From positions 6,590,501 to 6,654,500 of the forward strand of contig NZ_CP050698.1 in the NCBI RefSeq assembly GCF_005116655.2: a stretch of 64,000 nucleotides of DNA. The letters run 5' to 3'. Both the position numbers and the translations under genes were made by a program. Numbering within the stretch: the stretch's first letter is position 1; each line of letters begins with the position of its first letter. The DNA is from Desulfosediminicola flagellatus. Its GTDB lineage: Bacteria > Desulfobacterota > Desulfobulbia > Desulfobulbales > Desulfocapsaceae. Shown in pieces: positions 16,383-25,792 of this stretch. The notes under the pieces are model-generated. The model was not told the DNA's origin, searched no databases, and saw nothing but the letters and a program-made list of their open reading frames with translations.

Positions 16383-19118
16383 TTACACCGAGGTGGCGCC
16401 CGGCATGATGGCGAGCGCAATAACATCTTTAAGCTCTTGACGGTTATAGGGTTTTTTTAAGAAGAATTGTGGACGATCTGGAGGATTGTTTTCCATCACA
16501 TGTTCTTTTGTGTGGCCACTGGTAAGTATCATTACAGTATCCGGGTCTATCTTTCGCATTTGATGAAATGTTTCCAGGCCGTTCATCTTGGGCATGGCAA
16601 AATCACTCAGTACAAACCGGATGTCATCCTTATGACGCCGAAAGACTTCAATGGCGTCCAGACCGTCTACTGCGGTGAGTACAGTAAACCCCATTCTTTC
16701 CATTAAAATACTTGTTATCTCAAGCACAATCATATCATCTTCAGCAACCAGCACAGTACCTTCCCAGCGCATTTCAGGTGTGTTTTTTACTGATGGGAGA
16801 AGTGGCAGAGTATGCTCTTTTGATAGAGGGAAATAGGCACGAAAAGTACTGCCGGAACCAGGTGCACTCTTTACTGTGATAGCACCGCCATGTGCCTTAA
16901 CAAGTCCCCTGACCACAGGGAGCCCCAGCCCGCGGCCAGTAAATTTTGTGGAATAGAATGGGTCGAAGATTTCATCGATTTCATTTTCCGTAAGTCCGCA
17001 ACCGTTGTCTTTAATTTCAATACAGGCGTAGGATTCATCACTTGCATGCCAGTTGGTAGGGACTCTATGTTGTGAAGATATTTCTGTTGAGGCAACGACA
17101 TTGACGCTCAGACGAATACGCCCGGGCTTATCATCAGCTATTGACTCGCAGGCATTGCTAACAGTTTTTATGAGGATCTGACAGATCTCGTCTGCGTTTG
17201 TGTTGATGACAGGACCAGGTGTATGTAGATGAGTTTCCAGCTTCAGTCCCTGCCGCATGAAGGGCTGGAATGTAGGGAGGCATTCCCGGCAGGCCTCGAC
17301 AAGATCGAGTGGTTCTTTCCTGCCTTGAGTATGCCCGAGATAGACAAGCATCAACTTACTTACTTCTGATGCCTGGGTAGCTGCTTCCAGAGCCGATACG
17401 ATGTTGTAATGTGCTGCATCTGTTTGGTGCAGGGTCTCCGTGGCTAATTCAAGATAACCCATAATTACGTGAAGTTTGTTATTGAAGTGATGAGCTATTG
17501 CACCGGCCATGCGGTTCAAACTTGCCGCTTTTTTAATCTGCCGCTCTTTTTCCTGCTGTTGAAATTGTTGCTCCTCTACATGTTTATTCTTGGTTATTTC
17601 TCTGAAACTGCCCCGGCAGCCGGACCATATTCCTTCATCATTAAATACTGCAGAACATGAGTGACTGAGCCAGCGAATCTTTCCATCCGGAGTAAGTATA
17701 CGAAATTCAAGACCTGTGTTCGCTGCACTGCCAGCATGATGATCTGTTGAAAAATGTTTGATCACTTTTGGCCGATCTTCGGGATGGGCAATGTGTTCAA
17801 AAAGTTTTGGGTCGTTGAGAAAAGCATCTCTTGTGTAGCCGGTTATACGCTTGCAGGCTGGTGAAATATAAACATAGGCACCATCTGGTTTTCGCCATGT
17901 TTCCATTGCATATGTAAAGTTCGCGACAGTGCGATACTTTTCTTCACTGCTACGCAATTTTTCCTCAGCCTGTCGTCGACGTATTGCTAAGGCAAGATTG
18001 TCGGATATTCTTTCCAGATGAAGGAGATGTTCAGGGCTGAAACGGCCGGGGCAATGATCGTTGAATTGTAATAATCCAAGAATGCAATGATCAATACGCA
18101 TGGGAATAAGTGCAATCGACTCATATCCTTCTCTATAGCATCTACTGTGGGCGGAAGACTGCCCCACATTGGCCCAGATGCTCGGTGGTAGTATTGAAGC
18201 ATTGTTGGTCCAAAAACTCCCGTGAGTGGTGAAAAAAGGTTTAGAGGGGTCGACTCGGCCGGAGAGAACATTTCCACACATACACTCGAGTACGGGGCTG
18301 CCACTGTCGTCACGTTGTAATTCTCCGTCTGGCCCAGTGATGCAGAGCAACCTTTCTGCTTCGACAAATGATATTGGTAAGCCCCGGGTTTCATAATACG
18401 GATAGTCTTCTCCATCACGTAGCCGGATACCAACAGCCTCGCAACCTGACCATTTCTGCAGAGACAATGTTAGTGAAGGCATGCATTCATGCAAATCAAC
18501 ACATGTATTTACCTGGTTAACGAGATGAGCCGTTAACTCACGTTCTTTCTCTATCTTAGCAAGAGCCGCATTATCATCAAAAATGAAATAGCAGACTGCT
18601 TCACCCTCATCGTGGGAGAGAGCTGTTTTAAACTGTACCGGAAAAACTGTCCTGTCTGCTTTCAGCATCCTCAATGTGCCAATCTGTGGTTCACCAGAAT
18701 TGAACAATTGCTGATGATAGTGGCTGTAAAGATCCTGATCCTCATCATGAATGAACCTGGGGATAGACAGCTCGATGAGCGTATCGTGTGCCACATTGAG
18801 CATACATGAAGCGTAAGAGTTGGCATCGACTATCATTCCTTTTGCATTCACACTGAGACAACCTAACGGGATCATATTGTAGAGATCGAAATACCTGGTC
18901 TTTTCGGCATCAAGAAGCTCCTGCCTTCTCTCCAGTTCGTCGTTTTGTCTCTCAATCCTGGCTTCGTGCCTCTGGAGTTGATGAAGCAACTCCAGTTGTT
19001 TTTTTTCTGAGAGTGGTTCGAAATCGGCTAACAATTGTTGAGTATCTATTCGGGAACTTCTATTATCCAACCGTGTTAGATTTGAAGTTTGCTTCTCGTG
19101 GATGTTATCGTTTCCCAT
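16383..19118 (-). CDS. Hybrid sensor histidine kinase: PAS, GAF, PAS, HisKA, HATPase, receiver
   Basis: The 911-residue cytoplasmic kinase has a coiled-coil N-terminus (~35-75), PAS (~78-190), a GAF-like domain (~200-385, with several Cys such as LECMCGNV), and PAS (~395-510, with GEFR-like LEFRILTPDGKIRW). HisKA (~530-600), HATPase (DNGCGL, GRGLGL; ~650-770) and a receiver (~788-905; EDD, phospho-Asp in LSDFAMP, Lys in LKKPYN) follow. The H-box reads AIAHHFNN: the acidic residue that normally follows the phospho-His is replaced by His, which may change autokinase or phosphatase balance. The start lacks a clear ribosome site. It is paired by style with the 719-residue kinase at 19714, which is divergent from it. 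Confidence 0.9.
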   Translation of the reverse strand: MGNDNIHEKQTSNLTRLDNRSSRIDTQQLLADFEPLSEKKQLELLHQLQRHEARIERQNDELERRQELLDAEKTRYFDLYNMIPLGCLSVNAKGMIVDANSYASCMLNVAHDTLIELSIPRFIHDEDQDLYSHYHQQLFNSGEPQIGTLRMLKADRTVFPVQFKTALSHDEGEAVCYFIFDDNAALAKIEKERELTAHLVNQVNTCVDLHECMPSLTLSLQKWSGCEAVGIRLRDGEDYPYYETRGLPISFVEAERLLCITGPDGELQRDDSGSPVLECMCGNVLSGRVDPSKPFFTTHGSFWTNNASILPPSIWANVGQSSAHSRCYREGYESIALIPMRIDHCILGLLQFNDHCPGRFSPEHLLHLERISDNLALAIRRRQAEEKLRSSEEKYRTVANFTYAMETWRKPDGAYVYISPACKRITGYTRDAFLNDPKLFEHIAHPEDRPKVIKHFSTDHHAGSAANTGLEFRILTPDGKIRWLSHSCSAVFNDEGIWSGCRGSFREITKNKHVEEQQFQQQEKERQIKKAASLNRMAGAIAHHFNNKLHVIMGYLELATETLHQTDAAHYNIVSALEAATQASEVSKLMLVYLGHTQGRKEPLDLVEACRECLPTFQPFMRQGLKLETHLHTPGPVINTNADEICQILIKTVSNACESIADDKPGRIRLSVNVVASTEISSQHRVPTNWHASDESYACIEIKDNGCGLTENEIDEIFDPFYSTKFTGRGLGLPVVRGLVKAHGGAITVKSAPGSGSTFRAYFPLSKEHTLPLLPSVKNTPEMRWEGTVLVAEDDMIVLEITSILMERMGFTVLTAVDGLDAIEVFRRHKDDIRFVLSDFAMPKMNGLETFHQMRKIDPDTVMILTSGHTKEHVMENNPPDRPQFFLKKPYNRQELKDVIALAIMPGATSV

Positions 19119-19713
19119 TAGTAGACATGAACACGTTTAAGGGGGGGATCGCATTAGCGCCGTTCAGTGATATATCACAAAATTTATGTAGAGCAACTGA
19201 GTGAACCGCAATGTTTTAAGAGGTTAACTTAGGGGGCAAATTCAACACTTCCAATATATCACCAGAAATTGTATAAATCAATATGCTGAACGTGTTGGAT
19301 AGGCTGGGGGTGGTAATCTTTATACCGAATTTGAATATGTGCAATTAGACGGTAGGACTTGGAACAGAATAATAAAATGTCACATTTCTTCCTGAAATCA
19401 TGAGCATTAATTCGAAATTGTGTATACAACACAATACAAAGAACACGCGGAATAGTTTTCGGTGAGACGGATATTCTAGCAATTCGATACAGTAACCGAC
19501 AGAAATGTATAGTGAAATACTCGCCTTGTAATGATCATGTATGATGATAGCCTCTATTAACACTCTCGTTGTATGCGCTTAAACCCTGGATTGAATGTCC
19601 GGTGACTAATAATGCCTGAACTACTCGATGCGAAACTAAATCTTTAGCTCCCCAAAAGAAGATTCGTATATACTTTCCCGGCAGCATCCCTTAATAGCTT
19701 TCGATGATGTTTA
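19119..19713. other. Intergenic region between divergent hybrid kinases
   Basis: These ~595 bp separate two divergently transcribed hybrid kinases and must hold both promoters. I see a G7 run near 19141 but no repeat copy, RNA gene or strong terminator. A 72-codon minus-strand GTG frame (19345-19563) has no convincing ribosome site and atypical composition. Confidence 0.5.
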
Positions 19714-21873
19714 ATGACAGATAATAACACAACACATAAAGACAAGTTTTTTAGCTTGAGGAAGAGAGCTGAGATGTGGCTCTCTGGTTCAGAGCATTTG
19801 CCTTCCTCCTCGCTAACTATGGAGGAAACCCAGAAACTGGTTCATGAGCTTCATACCCACCAGATTGAGCTGGAACTCCAGAATGAAGATCTCCGTCTCG
19901 CCCAGCAAGAGCTTGAGAAATCCCGTCGAAAGTATACAGATCTCTATGAATTTGCACCAGTCGGTTTCTTTACGATTCAGGAAAATGGACTGATTGAGGA
20001 GTGTAATTTAACTGCGGCAACAATGCTGGGATATTCAAAATTACAGCTTCTGGGGCGCTCTTTTACAACATTAATTCAGCGTGATAGCCAAGATGTGTAT
20101 TCTCACTTTCGTAAACGTCTCCTCATATCCAGTAAAAAACAGACATGCGAGTTACCGCTGATTAAAGAGGACAAATCTGTCATATACGCCTTGCTCGAAA
20201 GCAGAGTACGGCTCGATATTGACGGTAATGCTGGGGACTTATGGATAACAATATCTGATATTTCAGACAGAAAAGCTCTCGAAGACTCTTTGAGGCAGAG
20301 CACGGAAGAATGGGCAATAACTTTTGACTCGATCTCTGATTCTATAACCATAATAGACCGTGATTTTCGAATTGTTAAAGCGAATAAAGCCGCATATGAA
20401 ATGTTTCTATCCGATTTTGGGAATGAGAGCGTTGAGGGCAGAAATTGCTATGAAATGTTTCCCGGGATAGATTCTGCCTGCCAGGGCTGTCTGGGAGTGC
20501 AATGTTTTCAGGATCTTTCAACCCACACCAGAGAAATACATAACGAAAAATCGAAAAAAATATATCAGGTTACATGTTCTCCTATGCGGAAGGGAAACGG
20601 TATTACCACCCATATTGTTCACATTGTCAGGGATATCACTGAACAGAAGACAATGGAGGTGAAACGTTTACAAACGCAAAAAATGGAGGTGATTGGCACA
20701 TTGGCTGGAGGTATATCTCATGATTTCAATAACATTTTAACTGCTATTTTGGGCCATGCTGAAATTGTCCACGAAGCCATGCCGAAATCAAATCCATCCA
20801 GAGAATATCTTGGTCACATCGTTAATGCAGCAAACCGTGCCAAAGAACTTGTCAGACAAATTCTTACCTTCAGCCGCAAAGAGCAGGAGGCTAGATTGCT
20901 GGTTGAAGTTGCTCCAATTGTTGAGGAAGTACTCAACCTCATTCGCGCCGCGACACCGTCATGCATTAAAATTGTTGAAAAACTCGATCCTGACGCCGGC
21001 CCAATTCTCGTAAACCCTGTCAAGGTTCATCAGGTTCTTATGAATCTCTGCACAAATGCCATACATGCTATGGGGAAGAAAAAGGGTGTTTTAACAATAG
21101 AAGTACATCAGGTGATGCTTGATGATACGAGTGTGGTTGATACATCCGATATTCATGCAGGTCCTTTTGTGGAACTTATGGTGAAAGATACAGGACATGG
21201 TATAGACCAGGAAACACTGGATCACATGTTCAATCCCTACTTTTCGACAAAGCCGGGCGGCAAAGGCAGTGGACTGGGTCTTACAATCGTCCAGGGGATT
21301 GTTAAAAGTTGCGGGGGAGCCATTCACGTTGAAAGTCAGCCCGGCCGTGGAACCATATTCAGGGTGTATTTCCCGGTTAGTAAAGAAAAGGCTACTAGAC
21401 CAGCTCTTTTTTCTGATCCATTTCTTGCAGCAGGCAGGAAACATATCTGTATTATCGATGCCGATAAGGCAATCATCAATATGTTCACCGTTTATCTTGA
21501 GGCGTTAGGCTGTACAGTAAAAGGGTTTAATTGTATCGAAACAGCATGGGAGTATCTGAGCACCTCTTTGGGCAAGTTTGATCTCATCATTGTTGATCAG
21601 GCTATAGAATCCCTTACAGACACTGAATTTATTCCAAAGGTGCTCAAAATTCGTCCAGATCTGCCAATCATTCTCTGCATAGACAAGGAAAGCCAAAGCG
21701 CTGAAACCCTGGCAGGTATGTATGGTGTCAAGGCCTGTATGGAAAAGCCTGTCAGCAGTTCTGTATTGGTAAGTAGTGTAAAAAGCGTATTGGATACAGT
21801 AGATCTATCGCGGAAACGCAGTGCAGTTGGAGGCGCTGCTGATGATAGTGATACAAGCCCTGCAGCAACGTAA
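19714..21873 (+). CDS. Hybrid sensor histidine kinase: two PAS, HisKA, HATPase, degenerate receiver
   Basis: The 719-residue soluble kinase has an N-terminal helical coil (~20-75), PAS (~76-190), a second PAS with a cysteine cluster (CYEMFPGIDSACQGCLGVQC, ~245-264) that could bind metal or sense redox, HisKA with GGISHDFNNIL (His ~336), and HATPase (DTGHGI, GSGLGL; ~430-555). A receiver (~576-690) follows. The receiver keeps IDAD, an Asp in IIVDQAIE and the MEKP lysine, but lacks the conserved Thr after strand 4 (ILCIDKE) and the usual MP after the Asp, so it may be poorly phosphorylated. It ends in a low-complexity tail. The start has only a weak ribosome site. It is followed by a repeat copy and a CheB-CheR fusion. 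Confidence 0.9.
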   Translation: MTDNNTTHKDKFFSLRKRAEMWLSGSEHLPSSSLTMEETQKLVHELHTHQIELELQNEDLRLAQQELEKSRRKYTDLYEFAPVGFFTIQENGLIEECNLTAATMLGYSKLQLLGRSFTTLIQRDSQDVYSHFRKRLLISSKKQTCELPLIKEDKSVIYALLESRVRLDIDGNAGDLWITISDISDRKALEDSLRQSTEEWAITFDSISDSITIIDRDFRIVKANKAAYEMFLSDFGNESVEGRNCYEMFPGIDSACQGCLGVQCFQDLSTHTREIHNEKSKKIYQVTCSPMRKGNGITTHIVHIVRDITEQKTMEVKRLQTQKMEVIGTLAGGISHDFNNILTAILGHAEIVHEAMPKSNPSREYLGHIVNAANRAKELVRQILTFSRKEQEARLLVEVAPIVEEVLNLIRAATPSCIKIVEKLDPDAGPILVNPVKVHQVLMNLCTNAIHAMGKKKGVLTIEVHQVMLDDTSVVDTSDIHAGPFVELMVKDTGHGIDQETLDHMFNPYFSTKPGGKGSGLGLTIVQGIVKSCGGAIHVESQPGRGTIFRVYFPVSKEKATRPALFSDPFLAAGRKHICIIDADKAIINMFTVYLEALGCTVKGFNCIETAWEYLSTSLGKFDLIIVDQAIESLTDTEFIPKVLKIRPDLPIILCIDKESQSAETLAGMYGVKACMEKPVSSSVLVSSVKSVLDTVDLSRKRSAVGGAADDSDTSPAAT

Positions 21874-21941
21874 GAAGGGTTGCTGATGAAGAGAGAAGGA
21901 AACACGTTTTTCTTAACGACGACAGAGAAGACTTAACCTCA

Positions 21942-22089
21942 CCAGGAGGCTGTCCGAGAATGGCTTTTTCTCAAACTCTTCGGAATTTTCAAAAAAATAA
22001 TGCTCGCAATATCGACTATATGGCTGTGCTTATTTTTTGAAAATGTCTCGATTTTGAACAAAACCCTTATTCTCGGACAGCACTCCTCG
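21942..22089. repeat. Palindromic repeat family 1, copy 2 (~148 bp, best preserved)
   Basis: Ends are CCAGGAGGCTGTCCGAGAAT on the left and TTATTCTCGGACAGCACTCC on the right, a near-perfect terminal inverted repeat. Inside, TTTTCAAAAAAATAA pairs with TTATTTTTTGAAAA, so the whole element folds into one long imperfect hairpin. It has no open frame and lies between a hybrid kinase and the CheB-CheR gene. The size and structure fit a REP/MITE-like nonautonomous repeat. Confidence 0.75.
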
Positions 22090-22266
22090 TGCATACCAAC
22101 ATATCTCAGTAAGTATTTTTGGGTTTCTATTATGAAATGAGCATGATACATTTCAACACATCTTTTCAGGTCCTTCTATAATGATTCTTTTACAAGTATC
22201 TATAGATAGTTAAGGGATATAAAATTTCCTCTCAAAACTCCATATACTTCAAGGCGGCCTAAAATA

Positions 22267-25203
22267 ATGACACCAGTTAGTACCAATGGAAATTCCGGCA
22301 CGCTACCATCTTCTTGTGATTCCAGCTCTGCTGACTTTCCGATTGTCGGGATAGGAGCATCTGCAGGTGGACTGATTGCGCTTGAAAATTTCTTTTCGGC
22401 AATGCCGGGTGACAGCGGAATTGCCTTTGTCGTGGTTTCGCATCTTTCTCCGGATCATATCAGTCTGCTGCCAAGCCTGATTGGACGAAAAAGTTCAATG
22501 CCGGTCCTGCAAGTTGAAGAAGGCCTGGAGGTGCTTCCCAATCATGTGTATATCATTCCTCCCGGTAGAGAGATGACTATATCCGAAGGCAGGCTGCATG
22601 TATCTGTCTTTCATGATCATATCACTACCGGAAACCTTATCGACGGTTTTATGCGTGCCCTTGCTGAAGATATCAGCAGTAAGGCAATCAGTATCATACT
22701 CTCAGGCACAGGCTCAGACGGAACTTTGGGGGTACGAGCTATAAAAGCTGAAGGCGGAATGGTTATGGTACAGGATCCCGAATCGGCAGATTATGAGGGC
22801 ATGCCCAAAAGTGCTATTGCTACCGGACTTGCCGATTATGTAATGCCTCCCGACAAAATGCCACCCCAGTTGCTAAACTATGTTAAGCATCAGGGGAGGG
22901 AGACCAATATCCTGCCAATTCCTGCTCAGGAGAATTATGAAAACTCTCTCAAAGAGATCTTTCAGATTCTGAGGACTGAAACAACCAATGATTTTTCATT
23001 GTATAAGACGAACACCATCAACCGCAGAATTGAGCGGCGCATGCATGTTCATCATCTGGATAGCCTGCATGAATATGTACAGCTGCTTCAGAACTCTAAG
23101 CATGAGATTTCAGTCCTGTTTAGAGAATTGCTTATTGGTGTGACCAATTTTTTCAGAGAACCAGAGGTATTTGAACTTCTGAAAAAAACATATTTGCCGG
23201 AGTTGCTCAAAAATAAGACTGATGATAATCAGATACGTATCTGGGTACCTGGATGCAGTACAGGAGAAGAGGCATATTCTTTAGCGATAGTATTGACAGA
23301 ATGTATGGAAATGCTGGGGCGCCATCCGGAAGTGCAGATTTTTGCCACCGATCTCGATGAGATTGCCATAAATACTGCCAGGAAAGGGGTGTATCCTGAA
23401 AGTATCTCCGCAGATATCTCACACGAGCGCCTGGCTCGTTTTTTTACTAAGGTTGACCATCAATATATGGTCAAGAAAACCATCAGAGAAATGGTTACCT
23501 TTGCCCAGCAGAATATCATCAGAGATCCTCCATTTACCAAACTGGATATCCTTTCCTGTCGAAATCTTCTTATTTATTTTGGTTCGAAGTTACAAAAAAA
23601 GCTTATTCCACTGTTCCATTATAGTTTGAAACAACCGGGACTTCTACTTATAGGTTCATCTGAAACAATTGGTAATTTTAATGATTTATTTGATCCGGTT
23701 GATAAAAAATATAAGCTTTTCAGACGTGTTGTATCTGAAACGTCTTCACAATCATTACTGCAGTTTCCACATTCGAGACCCTTTGTTAAAATGCCTGCCC
23801 CCAAAATTGAAAAACAACGAAAAGTCCTGAGTGATATGAGTAATGCTAAATTACTCAAGACAATACTTGCGCAAAGTGAAATCCCATCCTGTGTCATTAT
23901 AGATGATACTGCTGATATCCTCTATATTCATGGGCGTACCGGGCGTTATCTGGAACCCGCTGAAGGAAAGGCCAGCTTGAATCTGCTGAAGATGGCACGA
24001 CCCAGTATAGAAACAGAGATAGCCAAAGCTTTCCACAAGACCAAAGATGAGGGAGTTGAAACACGTATCGACAAGATCAGCTTGAATGAAAACGGAGACT
24101 ATGGCGATATAAATATCATTGTCAGGCCTCTGTCAGATTTCGAATTTGGAAGAGGAATGATGTTAATCATTTTCGAAGCTGTTCCCGATCAAAAAGCTGA
24201 CAAACCAGGTACTAAGATACAGCGTAAACGAAAAAAGCAGGTTGATGAGATAAAAAAACTTGAAGAAAAACTGAACTACACCCGCGAAAATCTGCAATCA
24301 ACCATCGAAGAATTGGAATCCTCAAACGAAGAACTCAAATCGACGAACGAGGAATTGCAGTCAACCAACGAAGAATTGCAGAGCACCAATGAGGAACTGG
24401 AAACCTCAAAAGAAGAACTGCAGTCTTTGCATGAAGAGTCTTCTACTGTGAATGCCGAGCTGCAAAGTCGTATTGATGAACTGGTTGCAGCCAATGATGA
24501 TATTAAGAATCTGCTCGAAGCAACTGAGATCGCAACTATATTTCTTGATATAGACTTCAATATCAGGAGATTTACTACCAGAGTGACGGACATCTTCCCC
24601 TTGTCTCCGATTGATACGGGAAGACCTATAAGCCATTTTGCCTCTCAGTTAAAGGACGTCGATATACAGCAATATGCCGAAAGAGTTCTGACGAATCTTG
24701 AGAAAATGTCTGTTGAGGTGTCAGATAAAAAAGGATGTTTTTATCGCATGCAGTTACGGCCATATCGTACCACGACCAACGTTATTGATGGAGTGGTCAT
24801 TACCTTTGAAGATATAACAGAGTTGAAACATCTCCTCGATAAAGCCAAACGTCTGGCGACGGTAGTCCAGGATTCAAATGATGCTATTACGCTGCAGGAT
24901 CTGCAAGGTAATATTTTGGCCTGGAACAAAGGGGCTGAGTTACTGTACGGGTTTTCGGAGGCTGAAGCACTTAAAATGAATATGCATGATTTGGTCCCAT
25001 CACACTGTCATGATGATTTAAACCTCTTGTATAACTCATTACTTACCAAAGATATCGAATCGTATCAAACAGAGCGTGTTGATAAAGCAGGAAAGATTAT
25101 TCAGGTATGGCTGACTATTACCCGATTATTTGATGAAATGGGGAAGCCTGAGTTTATCGCAACGACAGAAAGAGATCTCGATAAATTGAAGACTCCGAAG
25201 TAG
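22267..25203 (+). CDS. CheB-CheR fusion with coiled coil and PAS domains
   Basis: The 978-residue protein joins a CheB methylesterase domain (~22-205; GASAGG serine, VVSHLSPDH histidine, GTGSDGT aspartate, all catalytic residues present) to a CheR methyltransferase domain (~225-490). CheR shows WVPGCSTGEEAYSLA for S-adenosylmethionine, FATDLDE, and DILSCRNLLIYF. A long heptad coil with repeats of the ELQSTNEEL type (~670-735) and two PAS-like domains (~740-850 and 855-970) complete it. There is no histidine-kinase domain. Such fusions usually act in adaptation of noncanonical chemosensory or signalling systems (established family knowledge). The AAGG-type ribosome site before ATG is modest. 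It could act on the nearby chemoreceptor, but this is inference. Confidence 0.95.
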   Translation: MTPVSTNGNSGTLPSSCDSSSADFPIVGIGASAGGLIALENFFSAMPGDSGIAFVVVSHLSPDHISLLPSLIGRKSSMPVLQVEEGLEVLPNHVYIIPPGREMTISEGRLHVSVFHDHITTGNLIDGFMRALAEDISSKAISIILSGTGSDGTLGVRAIKAEGGMVMVQDPESADYEGMPKSAIATGLADYVMPPDKMPPQLLNYVKHQGRETNILPIPAQENYENSLKEIFQILRTETTNDFSLYKTNTINRRIERRMHVHHLDSLHEYVQLLQNSKHEISVLFRELLIGVTNFFREPEVFELLKKTYLPELLKNKTDDNQIRIWVPGCSTGEEAYSLAIVLTECMEMLGRHPEVQIFATDLDEIAINTARKGVYPESISADISHERLARFFTKVDHQYMVKKTIREMVTFAQQNIIRDPPFTKLDILSCRNLLIYFGSKLQKKLIPLFHYSLKQPGLLLIGSSETIGNFNDLFDPVDKKYKLFRRVVSETSSQSLLQFPHSRPFVKMPAPKIEKQRKVLSDMSNAKLLKTILAQSEIPSCVIIDDTADILYIHGRTGRYLEPAEGKASLNLLKMARPSIETEIAKAFHKTKDEGVETRIDKISLNENGDYGDINIIVRPLSDFEFGRGMMLIIFEAVPDQKADKPGTKIQRKRKKQVDEIKKLEEKLNYTRENLQSTIEELESSNEELKSTNEELQSTNEELQSTNEELETSKEELQSLHEESSTVNAELQSRIDELVAANDDIKNLLEATEIATIFLDIDFNIRRFTTRVTDIFPLSPIDTGRPISHFASQLKDVDIQQYAERVLTNLEKMSVEVSDKKGCFYRMQLRPYRTTTNVIDGVVITFEDITELKHLLDKAKRLATVVQDSNDAITLQDLQGNILAWNKGAELLYGFSEAEALKMNMHDLVPSHCHDDLNLLYNSLLTKDIESYQTERVDKAGKIIQVWLTITRLFDEMGKPEFIATTERDLDKLKTPK

Positions 25204-25792
25204 ACAGCGGTCGTTTGCATTCGAATATTTGAGGGGGTTGTTGGTTTTAGAATATATAAACAACTCGCTTATCCGATATTTATGAAATGGTCGGGTTACA
25301 CAACTGCTTACTGCTGTTTATACCATGTTCTTCCCCGTGTCTGCTCGGAAAAGAGCATGGTGTCGGCCTAACTCAAAATAGCATCAGTATTAGTTGTGCT
25401 TTGCTGCAGATTGAATAGCCTGCTACGTTCTTCCTTCCTACCCTGTAGCTCTTGCATACCTGTTGTTTCTCCTTAAAATTTTTTAGAAGTGAGTCAGTAA
25501 ACCACAAGCAATGGCGAATGTGCAGCCAGCTGTATCATTTTAGCCGTCTGCCCCGAATTCATTGGCAGGACAAAATTGCAGAGGATTTGAGCGGGAGAGT
25601 CATCAATATTGCTTAAGAACGAGGAGAGGAGCCAGCCCGAACATTTCATGGAGAGTGGTCCAGAGAACTGTTTATGTATGTTGTATATGTGCTCGTATTC
25701 TTTGGCGTCAGTGTAGTGTTACGCCTTATGCCTTTTTTAAGCGGGCAGGACCAGCAGAAATGTGAAATATTCGGGCTAATGGAGCGGCATAT
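25204..25792. other. Intergenic region, ~590 bp
   Basis: No gene is supported here. An imperfect hairpin ACCATGTTCTT / AAGAGCATGGT (about 25321-25363) lies ~120 bp past the CheB-CheR stop and could act as a weak terminator, although no T-run follows. A frame from 25674 encoding a short hydrophobic peptide overlaps the next gene and is not supported. Confidence 0.4.

Noticed and set aside
19345..19563. 72-codon minus-strand frame between two kinases
   Set aside because: GTG start without a ribosome site and unusual composition in AT-rich DNA.
24276..24593. 105-codon Ser-rich minus-strand frame
   Set aside because: It is the mirror image of the ELQSTNEEL coiled-coil repeats of the CheB-CheR gene.
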